This document shows positions 1 to 5,917 of a stretch of 5,975 nt of DNA, in pieces (position 1 is the stretch's first letter; each line of letters begins with the position of its first letter). This DNA is from Gemmataceae bacterium. GTDB lineage: Bacteria > Planctomycetota > Planctomycetia > Gemmatales > Gemmataceae. Under the pieces are notes generated by a model. It did not search any database. It was given only the letters and a program-made list of their open reading frames with translations, and was not told the DNA's origin. Position numbers and translations under genes: made by a program. The DNA lies in the NCBI GenBank assembly GCA_017853285.1, contig JAFMJU010000252.1, positions 1 to 5,975 on the forward strand, written 5' to 3'.

Positions 1-566
1 AGACCGTGATTTTGGGTATGGCCCCGCTGGTCAGGCGGAAGGCGTTGCGAATTGGAACCATCATAGCGGATTGCAAAAGTGGCGTATCTGGCGCCGGCCG
101 CACCCCGAGCCTGAAAACCCACTTCCCCGAATGCAATGAGAGTGTTTCCGCCTACCAGGTCGGCGTGCACCGCCACACAGCCGAAATGGAGCAGGAGCTG
201 GGGGGCCTTGCCGGCGAGGATATGCCCGTGCTTTTTCTTCCCCATCTCATTCCCATGGAGCGCGGAATACTGTCGACCATCACCGCGACGTTGGAACCGG
301 GTTCCAACGGGATGGGCAACAGTGATTTGCTCGACCTGTTCCGGGCGGAATACTCGGGAAGTCCGTTTGTTCGTGTGTGCGCCACTCCCCCTTCCACGAG
401 CCAGACCCGTCACACCAACTTCATCGACCTGCATCCGATGAGGGTCGGGGACCGGGTGGTGGTCATCGCCAGCCTGGACAATCTGATCCGGGGAGCCAGC
501 GGTGTGGCAGTGCAGAATTTCAACCTGATGAACGATTGGCCGGAAACCCTGGGCCTTCTTCCCTGA
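1..566 (+). CDS. argC: N-acetyl-gamma-glutamyl-phosphate reductase, C-terminal part (5' end outside window)
   Basis: This cytosolic enzyme makes N-acetylglutamate semialdehyde from N-acetylglutamyl phosphate with NADPH, the third step of arginine synthesis. The frame is open from base 3 to the TGA at 564-566. A GTG at 6-8 is only an in-frame valine, not a start. Visible family marks are KSGVSGAGR (bases 75-101), the VHRHTAEMEQE block with the conserved HRH (168-176), LPHLIPMERGILSTI, and the C-terminal SLDNLIRGASGVAVQNFNLM followed by NDWPETLGL. In the family the catalytic cysteine sits in a GCYPT-like motif shortly before KSG, so here it should lie only a few codons left of base 1. About 188 of the usual 310-350 residues are present. 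The C-terminal domain is intact, so I see no sign of decay. The gene is followed by btaA on the same strand after 85 bases and could share its transcript. The identification is secure; only the N-terminal half cannot be seen. Confidence 0.96.
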   Translation, partial: TVILGMAPLVRRKALRIGTIIADCKSGVSGAGRTPSLKTHFPECNESVSAYQVGVHRHTAEMEQELGGLAGEDMPVLFLPHLIPMERGILSTITATLEPGSNGMGNSDLLDLFRAEYSGSPFVRVCATPPSTSQTRHTNFIDLHPMRVGDRVVVIASLDNLIRGASGVAVQNFNLMNDWPETLGLLP

Positions 567-651
567 AACCCGCGCGCCCTCTGAAGAAAAACCATGGGCG
601 GCAACCGGGGCAACCATAGAATATCGGCTGAAAAATCGGAGCTATCCTTCC

Positions 652-1848
652 ATGGCCAATGCTGTCCGGGATCGTTTGCACTCGCGGGTTTTCCACGCGG
701 TCCATCGCAACAATCTCCTTTACAACACCTGCTGGGAAGACCCGGCCCTGGACAGGGTCGCCCTGCGCCTGAGTCCGGCCGACCGCCTGCTCGTCATCAC
801 CAGCGCCGGTTGCAACGCACTCGACTACCTTTTGGCCGGGTGCGGAGAGGTTCATGCCGTGGACATGAACCCCATCCAGAACGCGCTGCTCGAATTCAAA
901 CGGGCTGCCATCCGGTCCCTTGACTTTGAGGATTTTTTTGCGTTTTTCGGCCATGGCCGCACACCCAACGCGCGGATTCTTTACCAGGGGTCCATCCGCC
1001 CCTTCCTTCCTGGATACGCCCGGGATTATTGGGACAAACACCTGAACTTTTTCTCGGGCAAGGGATGGCGTGACAGCTTTTATTTCAGGGGCACCTCGGG
1101 GCTCGTCGCCCGCCTGCTTTCTTTCAACATCCTGAAACTAGCCCGGCTCCGTCGAAGTGTCGAAAACCTGGTGGCGGCCAACTCGGTTCAGGAGCAGGAA
1201 TCGATATACCGTCGCGAGGTCTCACACAAATTGTGGACCCCCATGATGCGTTGGTTCCTCAAGCGTCGAATCACCATGACCATGGTGGGTGTGCCCGGCC
1301 CGCAGCTTGAACAGATCACCAGGCAGTACCCCGGCGGGTTGTTCCAGTTCATCAAGGACCGGGTGGAGCAGGTGCTCGTCAAGTTGCCGTTTCGCGAGAA
1401 CTATTTCTGGCGGGTTTACCTCGAAGGGAGCTACACCAGGGATTGCTGCCCTGAGTACCTGAAAGAGGCTAACTATCCGGCCCTGAAGGAGGCAATGGCT
1501 CGCCTGCACATCCACACAGGCAAGGTCACCGATGTGGTGCGAGCCAGCGACAAACCATTCACCCGACTGGTTCTGCTGGACCATATGGACTGGATGAGCC
1601 ACCACGACCCGAAGGGCCTGGAGGATGAATGGAACGCCATCCTTGGCAAGACCGCTCCCAAGGCGCGGATTCTGTTCCGCAGCGCCGGACTAAGGGAGGA
1701 TTTTCTCGATCCATTGCCGGTTCAGTACCAAGGAACCCGACAAAGGCTGGGCGACCTGCTCACCCGGCAGACGGCCCTGGCGGAGGAACTGCACCAGCGT
1801 GATCGCGTGAACACCTACGGCAGTTTCCACATCGTGGACCTTCCTTGA
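652..1848 (+). CDS. btaA: BtaA-like S-adenosylmethionine:diacylglycerol 3-amino-3-carboxypropyltransferase (DUF3419 family)
   Basis: In the known family BtaA attaches the 3-amino-3-carboxypropyl group of S-adenosylmethionine to diacylglycerol by an ether bond, giving diacylglyceryl-homoserine, the first step to the betaine lipid DGTS at the membrane. The 398-residue protein has the family blocks in order: YNTCWEDP (24-31), the Rossmann-like SAM-binding stretch with SAGCNALDYL (51-60) and AVDMNP (69-74), LLDHMDWM (308-315) and a C-terminal DRVNTYGSFHIVDL (384-397). Length fits bacterial BtaA (about 400). There is no signal peptide or clear membrane segment. The ATG at 652 is preceded by GGAG at 638-641 with a 10-base spacer. 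btaB follows 38 bases after the stop, which strongly supports the assignment, since the two enzymes act in sequence. I see no obvious Pho box upstream, although this pathway is phosphate-controlled in some bacteria. A different DUF3419 substrate is possible but unlikely given the partner gene. Confidence 0.9.
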   Translation: MANAVRDRLHSRVFHAVHRNNLLYNTCWEDPALDRVALRLSPADRLLVITSAGCNALDYLLAGCGEVHAVDMNPIQNALLEFKRAAIRSLDFEDFFAFFGHGRTPNARILYQGSIRPFLPGYARDYWDKHLNFFSGKGWRDSFYFRGTSGLVARLLSFNILKLARLRRSVENLVAANSVQEQESIYRREVSHKLWTPMMRWFLKRRITMTMVGVPGPQLEQITRQYPGGLFQFIKDRVEQVLVKLPFRENYFWRVYLEGSYTRDCCPEYLKEANYPALKEAMARLHIHTGKVTDVVRASDKPFTRLVLLDHMDWMSHHDPKGLEDEWNAILGKTAPKARILFRSAGLREDFLDPLPVQYQGTRQRLGDLLTRQTALAEELHQRDRVNTYGSFHIVDLP

Positions 1849-1886
1849 ATTTTCTCTCCGTCGGCTCCTGACAGGTCGCCAAAATC

Positions 1887-2618
1887 ATGGGTTTCCGTTC
1901 CGACATGCGGGTGCTGTGGCACCTTGTCACCTCAAAGGCCGCCTCCGGGACAAATCACCAGGAGCGCCTGGAGGCGTTCTATTCCGGCCAACGCGAGGCC
2001 TACGATTCCTTCCGCCGACGGCTGCTCCACGGACGCGAGCGAATGATGGAATTGCTGCCACTCCCCCGAACCGGGGGAACCCTCATCGACATGGGCGGGG
2101 GAACCGGCAGCAACCTCGAGGCTTTGGGGGATAGGATCCAGGGACTTGAAAAGGCGTCTGTCCTGGACCTGTGCCCCAGCTTGCTTCAGGTCGCGCGTGA
2201 ACGCATCGCCCAGAAGGGCTGGAACAACGTCGAGGTGATCCATGGCGATGCTACCCGCCATCTGCCACCCCAACCGGTGGACGCGGTCACTTTCAGTTAT
2301 TCCCTGACCATGATCCCCGACTGGTTCGATGCGGTGGCCCACGCCTGGAATATCCTGAAACCGGGAGGTGTCATCGGGGTGGTGGATTTTTATGTGCCAC
2401 GCAAATGGCCCGATGCGGGCCGCAAGCGAGGTTCCGGCTTCACCAGAAGCTTCTGGCCGTCTTGGTTTGGGTATGACAATGTGTTTCTGTCGCCCGACCA
2501 CCTTCCGTTCTTAAGCCGCCGGTTTGAACCGGTCCTGGTGGAAGAGGAAAGGGGCAAGGTTCCCTACATGTTTGGAATGAAAGCACCATACTATATTTTT
2601 ATCGGTAAAAAGATTTAA
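1887..2618 (+). CDS. btaB: BtaB-like SAM-dependent N-methyltransferase, betaine lipid (DGTS) synthesis
   Basis: This predicted class I SAM methyltransferase is expected to methylate the amine of diacylglyceryl-homoserine three times to give DGTS. The 243-residue product shows an N-terminal block typical of BtaB, HQERLEAFYSGQREAYDSFR then LLHGRERM (24-53). SAM motif I is LIDMGGGTGSNLE (66-78), an acidic motif II follows in VLDLCPSLL (92-100), then GDATR (120-124) and VTFSYSLTMIPDW (134-146), with ILKPGGVIGVVDFYVPR (156-172) after it. The length is right for the family. The first in-frame ATG after a TGA at 1869 is 1887; only a weak AGG lies before it, so translation may lean on btaA upstream. 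A second ATG at 1905 is the alternative start. Gene order btaA-btaB on one strand with a 38-base gap implies an operon. The motif alone would also fit other small-molecule methyltransferases; context and the N-terminal block make BtaB the best call. Confidence 0.87.
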   Translation: MGFRSDMRVLWHLVTSKAASGTNHQERLEAFYSGQREAYDSFRRRLLHGRERMMELLPLPRTGGTLIDMGGGTGSNLEALGDRIQGLEKASVLDLCPSLLQVARERIAQKGWNNVEVIHGDATRHLPPQPVDAVTFSYSLTMIPDWFDAVAHAWNILKPGGVIGVVDFYVPRKWPDAGRKRGSGFTRSFWPSWFGYDNVFLSPDHLPFLSRRFEPVLVEEERGKVPYMFGMKAPYYIFIGKKI

Positions 2619-2637
2619 TAATATATATTTTTTATCC
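2605..2637. terminator. AT-rich imperfect inverted repeat between convergent genes, possible weak bidirectional terminator
   Basis: The arms are GGTAAAAA (2605-2612) and TTTTTATCC (2629-2637), complementary except for one bulged base, with an A/T-only loop apart from one G. The element overlaps the stop codons of both btaB and the TPR gene, which face each other with only 13 bases between them. Each strand reads a run of five T in the distal arm. The stem is AT-rich and weak, so a classic intrinsic terminator is doubtful. Confidence 0.3.
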
Positions 2638-2943
2638 TAACGCATCACGGAAGCCGCTCAGTTCGGAAAACGCATGATGATTCTGGGCCTTCCGGGCAGC
2701 CTCCATGCCTTGGGTGTAAATCTCCCGGGCCTCCCCTTCCTCCCCATGGCGCACAAGCGCCTGGCCTAGCTGAAGGTAAGAGGCGACATGCCCCGGGTCG
2801 GCCTCCAAAGCCTTACGAAACTCCGCGATCGCCTGAATGTCATTTTCCTCGGAAACGCTTTCCATCCCCAGCGAATAAGGCAGTTCGCCATCGTTGGGGG
2901 TTTCCGCCAGCAACTCCATCAATAGTTCTCGCCTCGAGCTCAT
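2632..2943 (-). CDS. small tetratricopeptide repeat (TPR) protein
   Basis: This 103-residue protein is made almost entirely of two TPR-like helical hairpins at about residues 19-52 and 53-86. They show the usual small/large residue pattern: YSLGMESVSEENDIQAIAEFRKALEADPGH, then SYLQLGQALVRHGEEGEAREIYTQGMEAA. TPRs are protein-interaction modules, so a scaffold or adaptor role is likely, but no partner is shown. There is no signal peptide or membrane segment, so it is probably cytosolic. The ATG at 2941-2943 has a good Shine-Dalgarno (AGGA, bases 2950-2953) six bases upstream. It lies tail to tail with btaB and head to head with htrA. Its start overlaps the stop of a doubtful - strand frame (ATGA). 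Short two-repeat proteins of this pattern, ending in a GFRDAL-like tail, are familiar as lone conserved hypotheticals. I do not assign a function. Confidence 0.85.
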   Translation of the reverse strand: MSSRRELLMELLAETPNDGELPYSLGMESVSEENDIQAIAEFRKALEADPGHVASYLQLGQALVRHGEEGEAREIYTQGMEAARKAQNHHAFSELSGFRDALG

Positions 2944-3155
2944 TTTTCTTCCTCAGCTTGTACCGTCGTGCCCTTACTCTCAATCGTTACAACCCGCACA
3001 ACCATACGGAAGGGAACCTTCGATCCAGAAGGCATCACCTCACCCGGCAGACCAACAGTTTGTCCCGGAACAGCTTGCCTTTCTGGGCAGGGGATCCTTG
3101 GCCTGCCGATGGGAACGCTGGACAGCGGTTCAACACCCTGAGGCTGAAACCCCAT
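2940..3155 (-). CDS. doubtful 71-codon ORF just upstream of, and overlapping, the TPR gene
   Basis: This frame could be a small gene co-translated with the TPR protein, because its TGA overlaps the TPR ATG in an ATGA arrangement. I recognise no domain. The N-terminal half is proline-rich and unconvincing. The C-terminal half (from about residue 35) reads like two beta strands, KVPFRMVVRVVTIES and KGTTVQAEEE. Against it, the frame fills the whole 210-base gap that should hold the divergent promoters of the TPR gene and htrA, and its ATG overlaps the htrA start codon by two bases. A weak GGGA lies upstream of the ATG, inside htrA. A shorter version from an internal ATG is possible. It may equally be non-coding. 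Confidence 0.25.
   Translation of the reverse strand: MGFQPQGVEPLSSVPIGRPRIPCPERQAVPGQTVGLPGEVMPSGSKVPFRMVVRVVTIESKGTTVQAEEEK
3113..3131. promoter_or_regulatory. dyad in the htrA leader
   Basis: GAACGCTG (3113-3120) and CAGCGGTTC (3123-3131) are inverted copies separated by two bases, with one bulged G. The dyad ends 22 bases before the htrA ATG, close to the presumed ribosome-binding site (TGAGG, 3139-3143). It could be an operator or a leader hairpin. A second small repeat, GGCAGG/CCTGCC at 3086-3091 and 3102-3107, lies just before it. No convincing -35/-10 pair was found in this gap. Confidence 0.3.
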
Positions 3156-4566
3156 GCGTTTCCCAATCCAACTGCTCCAGGCCGCGGTGCTTGTCGCCAG
3201 TGGCCCTCTTTCCGGGTTGGCCCTGGCACAGTCTCAGGATAGCGTCCCAGCCAAAAACACCATTCCAGCCAGCGCAAATTCAGTGCCGGGCCGGGTGATC
3301 GGCAACATCAACCCCCGCACCTGGGGGCCACGTCACAGCCCTATTGTTCAGGTGGTCCAGAAGGTCCGCGGTTCGGTGGTGAACATCCACAGTGAGAGGC
3401 CTGGGACCGCGTCCGACCCATCTGGCAAGGTGAACGGGATGGGAACCGGACTGGTGGTTGATCAGCGCGGCTACATCGTCACCAACCACCATGTGATCGA
3501 CGAGGTCAATTCACTGCGGGTCAGGCTGGCGGACGGCACAAGTCACGGGGCGAGGGTCATCGCCCGGGATCCTGAAACCGACTTGGCTTTGATCAAGATC
3601 GAGGTTCCCCAGGCCCTGCCCGTCGCCCCCCTTGGAACCTCCAGCGACCTGATGGTGGGTGAGACCGTCATTGCCATCGGTAACGCGTTCGGATACGAGC
3701 ACACCGTCACAACGGGCATCATCAGCGCGATCAACCGGGATGTCGCCCTGAACAAGGACATGTCCTACAAGGCCCTGATCCAGACCGATGCCAGCATCAA
3801 TCCAGGTAATTCCGGCGGCCCCCTGCTCAATGTGATGGGCGAGGTGATCGGTCTCAATGTGGCCATCCGGGCGGGTGCTCAGGGCATCGGTTTCGCCATT
3901 CCGGCCGATACCCTCGTCCGCGTCAGCGCCTCGATGATGGCTTCCCGGCGTCGCCATATTCAGCCTGGTCTGGTATTGCGTGAGGAGCATGCTCCCCACC
4001 AGCAGGATGCCACAGGCCTTCGCAACCTGATCGTGGACCGGGTGGACTCCATGGGGCCCGCCGGAAAACTGGGCCTGCGCCCGGGCGATGTCCTGCTGCG
4101 GTCCGGTGACCAGAGTTTCACCAACCTGCTCGATTGGGAACGTTGCCTTTGCGAGCATATTCAAAATGACAAGATTCCCCTTCAGTACCAGCGTCAGGGC
4201 GCCGTTTTGCAGGGGGAGTTGTCTCTGGAGGGGCCCAACAACCGGTTGGCTCCCGATGAAATGGCCTGGGAGCGGATCGGCCTGAGACTGCAGCCCGCGC
4301 AACCTGATGTGGTGTCCCGCATCAATCCACAATTGCGTGGCGGCCTGATGATCCTGGCTGTCCGCCCGGGTTCCGCCGCAAACCGGGCTGGACTGCAGCG
4401 CGGGGACATTTTGATCGGGCTGCATCAATGGGAAATGGTGGAGCCGGCCAATCTGGCCTTCGTCCTCAACCATGAGGATCTGCCATCCATGAATCCGGTT
4501 CGGTTCTATGTCCTGCGGGGCAGTCTCCTGCACAAGGGTCTCATCAATCTACTGGATACCCCGTGA
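3154..4566 (+). CDS. HtrA/DegP-family secreted serine protease with two PDZ domains
   Basis: This predicted extracytoplasmic protease/chaperone of protein quality control has 470 residues. Residues 1-25 form a signal peptide (short charged start, hydrophobic core, ALA cleavage motif before Q26). A trypsin-like domain runs from about 60 to 260 with the complete triad: H113 in VTNHHVID, D143 in DPETDLALIKI and S220 in NPGNSGGPLLN. The spacing (30 and 77 residues) matches DegP. PDZ1 spans about 265-355 (VDSMGPAGKLGLRPGDVLL) and PDZ2 about 375-460 (VRPGSAANRAGLQRGDILIGLHQWEM). The GLHQWE stretch recalls PDZ2 of planctomycete HtrA-like proteases. The sequence between signal peptide and protease domain is short and low in structure. 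A TGA at 3145 precedes the ATG closely, which fixes the start; the ribosome site TGAGG (3139-3143) is 10 bases away. Which HtrA paralogue it is (DegP, DegQ or DegS type) cannot be settled, but two PDZ domains and a cleavable signal favour a soluble DegP/DegQ type. Confidence 0.93.
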   Translation: MRFPIQLLQAAVLVASGPLSGLALAQSQDSVPAKNTIPASANSVPGRVIGNINPRTWGPRHSPIVQVVQKVRGSVVNIHSERPGTASDPSGKVNGMGTGLVVDQRGYIVTNHHVIDEVNSLRVRLADGTSHGARVIARDPETDLALIKIEVPQALPVAPLGTSSDLMVGETVIAIGNAFGYEHTVTTGIISAINRDVALNKDMSYKALIQTDASINPGNSGGPLLNVMGEVIGLNVAIRAGAQGIGFAIPADTLVRVSASMMASRRRHIQPGLVLREEHAPHQQDATGLRNLIVDRVDSMGPAGKLGLRPGDVLLRSGDQSFTNLLDWERCLCEHIQNDKIPLQYQRQGAVLQGELSLEGPNNRLAPDEMAWERIGLRLQPAQPDVVSRINPQLRGGLMILAVRPGSAANRAGLQRGDILIGLHQWEMVEPANLAFVLNHEDLPSMNPVRFYVLRGSLLHKGLINLLDTP

Positions 4567-4715
4567 TCCTTTCCCCAACCACGGCTCATAGCGCCAGCAA
4601 TAAACATCATTCTATTGCAATCTAAATGAGGCTTGGAGTGACCTTGCCTTATTTCACTGAATCGATAATCCCTACAGCTAGGCAAAATAAGCTGCCGGTT
4701 TCAATAGAACGGTTT

Positions 4716-4729
4716 GGATTTTAAAATCC
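4716..4729. promoter_or_regulatory. perfect 14-base palindrome directly before the small gene's ribosome site
   Basis: GGATTTTAAAATCC is its own reverse complement. It ends one base before the Shine-Dalgarno of the 27-codon ORF. As DNA it could be an operator for a dimeric regulator. As RNA it could fold into a 5-bp stem with a TTAA loop next to the ribosome site. TAAAAT within it, with TTTCAA (4700-4705) 17 bases upstream, also resembles a sigma70 promoter, but the transcript would then begin almost at the ribosome site. Confidence 0.4.
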
Positions 4730-4730
4730 T

Positions 4731-4735
4731 AGGAG
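4731..4735 (+). promoter_or_regulatory. strong Shine-Dalgarno for the 27-codon ORF
   Basis: AGGAG lies six bases before the ATG at 4742, the best-placed ribosome-binding site on the + strand of the window. It is a main reason for believing that the very short ORF is translated. Confidence 0.7.
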
Positions 4736-4741
4736 CAAGGC

Positions 4742-4825
4742 ATGGGTAATCGGAGAGGTAATGGTCGTCGGAAAGTGGGCCGCAAGAAGCGTCGCATGCG
4801 TGCCAAAATTCGGCACCGCAAATAG
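4742..4825 (+). CDS. 27-residue highly basic protein, AURKAIP1/COX24 (mS38/bS22)-like putative ribosomal protein
   Basis: This tiny ORF begins with ATG at 4742 after a well-placed AGGAG and ends in TAG at 4823-4825. More than half of its 27 residues are Arg, Lys or His, and there is no acidic residue. After MGNRRGNG comes RRKVGRKKRRMRAKIRHRK. I recall the AURKAIP1/COX24 domain family as having a closely similar pattern, K-(M/V)-x-(K/R)-x-K-R-(R/K)-x-R-x-K followed by RH-(K/R)-K. This family includes the mitochondrial small-subunit protein mS38 and the mycobacterial 30S protein bS22, which bind rRNA near the decoding region. By analogy this would be a small-subunit ribosomal protein. The gene lies 175 bases after htrA on the same strand and faces hemF with a 12-base gap. 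It is at the short end for the family (about 30-35). Another nucleic-acid-binding peptide, such as a Thx-like protein, is the main alternative. Confidence 0.7.
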   Translation: MGNRRGNGRRKVGRKKRRMRAKIRHRK

Positions 4826-4837
4826 CCCGATTGCAGT

Positions 4838-5752
4838 CTATCTTTCCGGCAGCATGACTTCATCGCCGGACATGGATGCCCAATCCCTAGGCTTCAGATA
4901 CTCAAGCAAGGCCGCTTCCGGACTACCGGGGGCGGCCTTGTGGTCATACCACCACCTAGCTTTTTCAGGCAAAGACATCAGGATCGACTCGGTCCGGCCC
5001 CCCGTCTTCAGTCCGAAAATGGTGCCCCGGTCGTGAATCAGGTTGAATTCCACGTACCGGCCCCGACGGTACTCCTGAAATTCCTTTTCCGATTCCGTGA
5101 AAGCCTCGTCCTTCCGTCTTTTCAAGATCGGCATATAGGACGTAAGGAACGACTCTCCCGCCTCCCGTACAAAATCCCATACCGGCTGGCTGGCATCCAG
5201 GTAATCGAAAAAGATCCCGCCAACGCCCCTGGCTTCTTGCCGGTGGGGAAGGAAGAAATACTCATCGCACCATTTTTTCATGCGGGCATGATCGGCCACC
5301 GCTGAATGCTTGTCGCACACCGCTTTCCAAACCTTGTGGAATTCCACCACATCTCGAATGTATGGGTAGTAGGGGGTCAGGTCGCCCCCGCCGCCAAACC
5401 AGCACTTTTCCCCCTTTTCTAAAAATCGGAAATTGGCGTGCACGGTAGGAATTTTCGGGTTGCGGGGGTGCAGCACGAGGGATACCCCCGTGGCCTTGAA
5501 TTCCTCACCCTCGCCTGGCACCTGCTTCGAAAATTCGGGGCTCATCCTGCCATGCACCAGGGAAAAATTCACCCCTGCCTTCTCGAACAGGTTCCCGTTT
5601 TGCAACACACGCGTGCGCCCCCCGCCACCGCCGGGCCGGTCCCACAAATCCTCGTGGAAACTTTTGCCATCCACGGCTTCCAACTCGCGCACGATGCGAT
5701 CTTGCAGCCCCTTGAAAAACAGCGAAGCCTCCTCGACGGTGACCGGCGCCAT
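4838..5752 (-). CDS. hemF: oxygen-dependent coproporphyrinogen III oxidase
   Basis: HemF oxidatively decarboxylates two propionates of coproporphyrinogen III to vinyl groups, giving protoporphyrinogen IX in heme synthesis; it uses O2 and is usually a cytosolic homodimer. From the ATG at 5750-5752 the product has 304 residues, close to E. coli HemF (299). Family blocks are present: RPGGGGGRTRVL (39-50), FEKAGVNFS (56-64), HPRNPKIPTVHANFRF (95-110), WFGGGGDLTPYYP (118-130), the signature KWCDEYFFLPHRQEARGVGG (160-179) followed by IFFD (180-183), and YVEFNLIHDRGTIFGLKTGG then RTES (233-255). The frame stays open to 5938, adding 62 residues. However, the promoter at 5889-5917 lies inside that extension, the extension is not part of the family, and GGGAG sits 10 bases before the chosen ATG. 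Its 3' end faces the tiny basic ORF. Presence of HemF points to aerobic growth. Confidence 0.96.
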   Translation of the reverse strand: MAPVTVEEASLFFKGLQDRIVRELEAVDGKSFHEDLWDRPGGGGGRTRVLQNGNLFEKAGVNFSLVHGRMSPEFSKQVPGEGEEFKATGVSLVLHPRNPKIPTVHANFRFLEKGEKCWFGGGGDLTPYYPYIRDVVEFHKVWKAVCDKHSAVADHARMKKWCDEYFFLPHRQEARGVGGIFFDYLDASQPVWDFVREAGESFLTSYMPILKRRKDEAFTESEKEFQEYRRGRYVEFNLIHDRGTIFGLKTGGRTESILMSLPEKARWWYDHKAAPGSPEAALLEYLKPRDWASMSGDEVMLPER

Positions 5753-5762
5753 CAGATGCTTT

Positions 5763-5767
5763 CTCCC
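5763..5767 (-). promoter_or_regulatory. ribosome-binding site supporting the internal hemF start
   Basis: On the - strand GGGAG lies 10 bases before the ATG at 5750-5752. Together with protein length and the upstream promoter it favours this start over the longest open frame. Confidence 0.5.
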
Positions 5768-5888
5768 GATTGGAAACGCATGCCCGGAATGGGAAACCAA
5801 ACTCGCGCAATTCAGGAACCCGATTAAAAGGAAAAAACGAGCCAAATCCCTTGGTTTCCGCAATATTTTCGCTCTGCTGACAGTCTTG

Positions 5889-5917
5889 ATTTTACCAGCG
5901 AAAACAATTCCTTTCAA
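5889..5917 (-). promoter_or_regulatory. sigma70-type promoter of hemF
   Basis: On the - strand the -35 TTGAAA (5912-5917) and the -10 TAAAAT (5889-5894) each match the consensus at five of six positions and are separated by exactly 17 bases. Transcription should begin near 5882, leaving an untranslated leader of about 130 bases before the hemF ATG. The leader contains a T-rich stretch around 5827-5838 but no hairpin that I would call. This is the clearest promoter in the window. Confidence 0.6.

Larger units (their letters stand above)
4567..4741 (+). promoter_or_regulatory. AT-richer leader region between htrA and the tiny basic ORF
   Basis: This 175-base gap is visibly richer in A and T than the flanking genes and contains no ORF worth calling. 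It should hold the htrA transcript end and the promoter of the small gene, but I find no clear hairpin plus T-run and no good -35/-10 pair. The best fragment, TTGCCT (4644-4649) with GATAAT (4664-4669), has only a 14-base spacer. TTGCCT could also pair with AGGCAA (4680-4685), while the overlapping CTTATTT (4648-4654) could pair with AAATAAG (4685-4691), so two mutually exclusive stems are conceivable. Confidence 0.3.

Noticed and set aside
567..651. Terminator or Pho box between argC and btaA
   Set aside because: There is no stable hairpin followed by T residues and no pair of CTGTCAT-like repeats; the gap shows only the btaA ribosome site.
520..1041. 173-codon - strand frame across argC, its intergenic gap and btaA
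   Set aside because: It is antisense to two clearly identified genes and shows no family motif; best explained as a shadow.
2894..3298. 134-codon + strand frame running into htrA
   Set aside because: It overlaps the htrA signal peptide in another frame and the TPR start antisense. Its composition (many P, Q, S) and lack of motif do not support coding.
3511..4533. 340-codon open frame on the - strand
   Set aside because: It lies wholly antisense to the htrA gene, whose catalytic triad and PDZ motifs are unmistakable. The product is rich in H, Q, G and D with no recognisable domain, as expected of a shadow frame.
4644..4669. TTGCCT and GATAAT as a promoter for the tiny ORF
   Set aside because: The 14-base spacer is too short for a normal sigma70 promoter, so I kept it only as part of the leader description.
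4761..5036. 91-codon + strand frame at the end of the tiny ORF and hemF
   Set aside because: It is mostly antisense to the conserved end of hemF and overlaps the better supported 27-codon ORF in another frame, with no ribosome site of its own.
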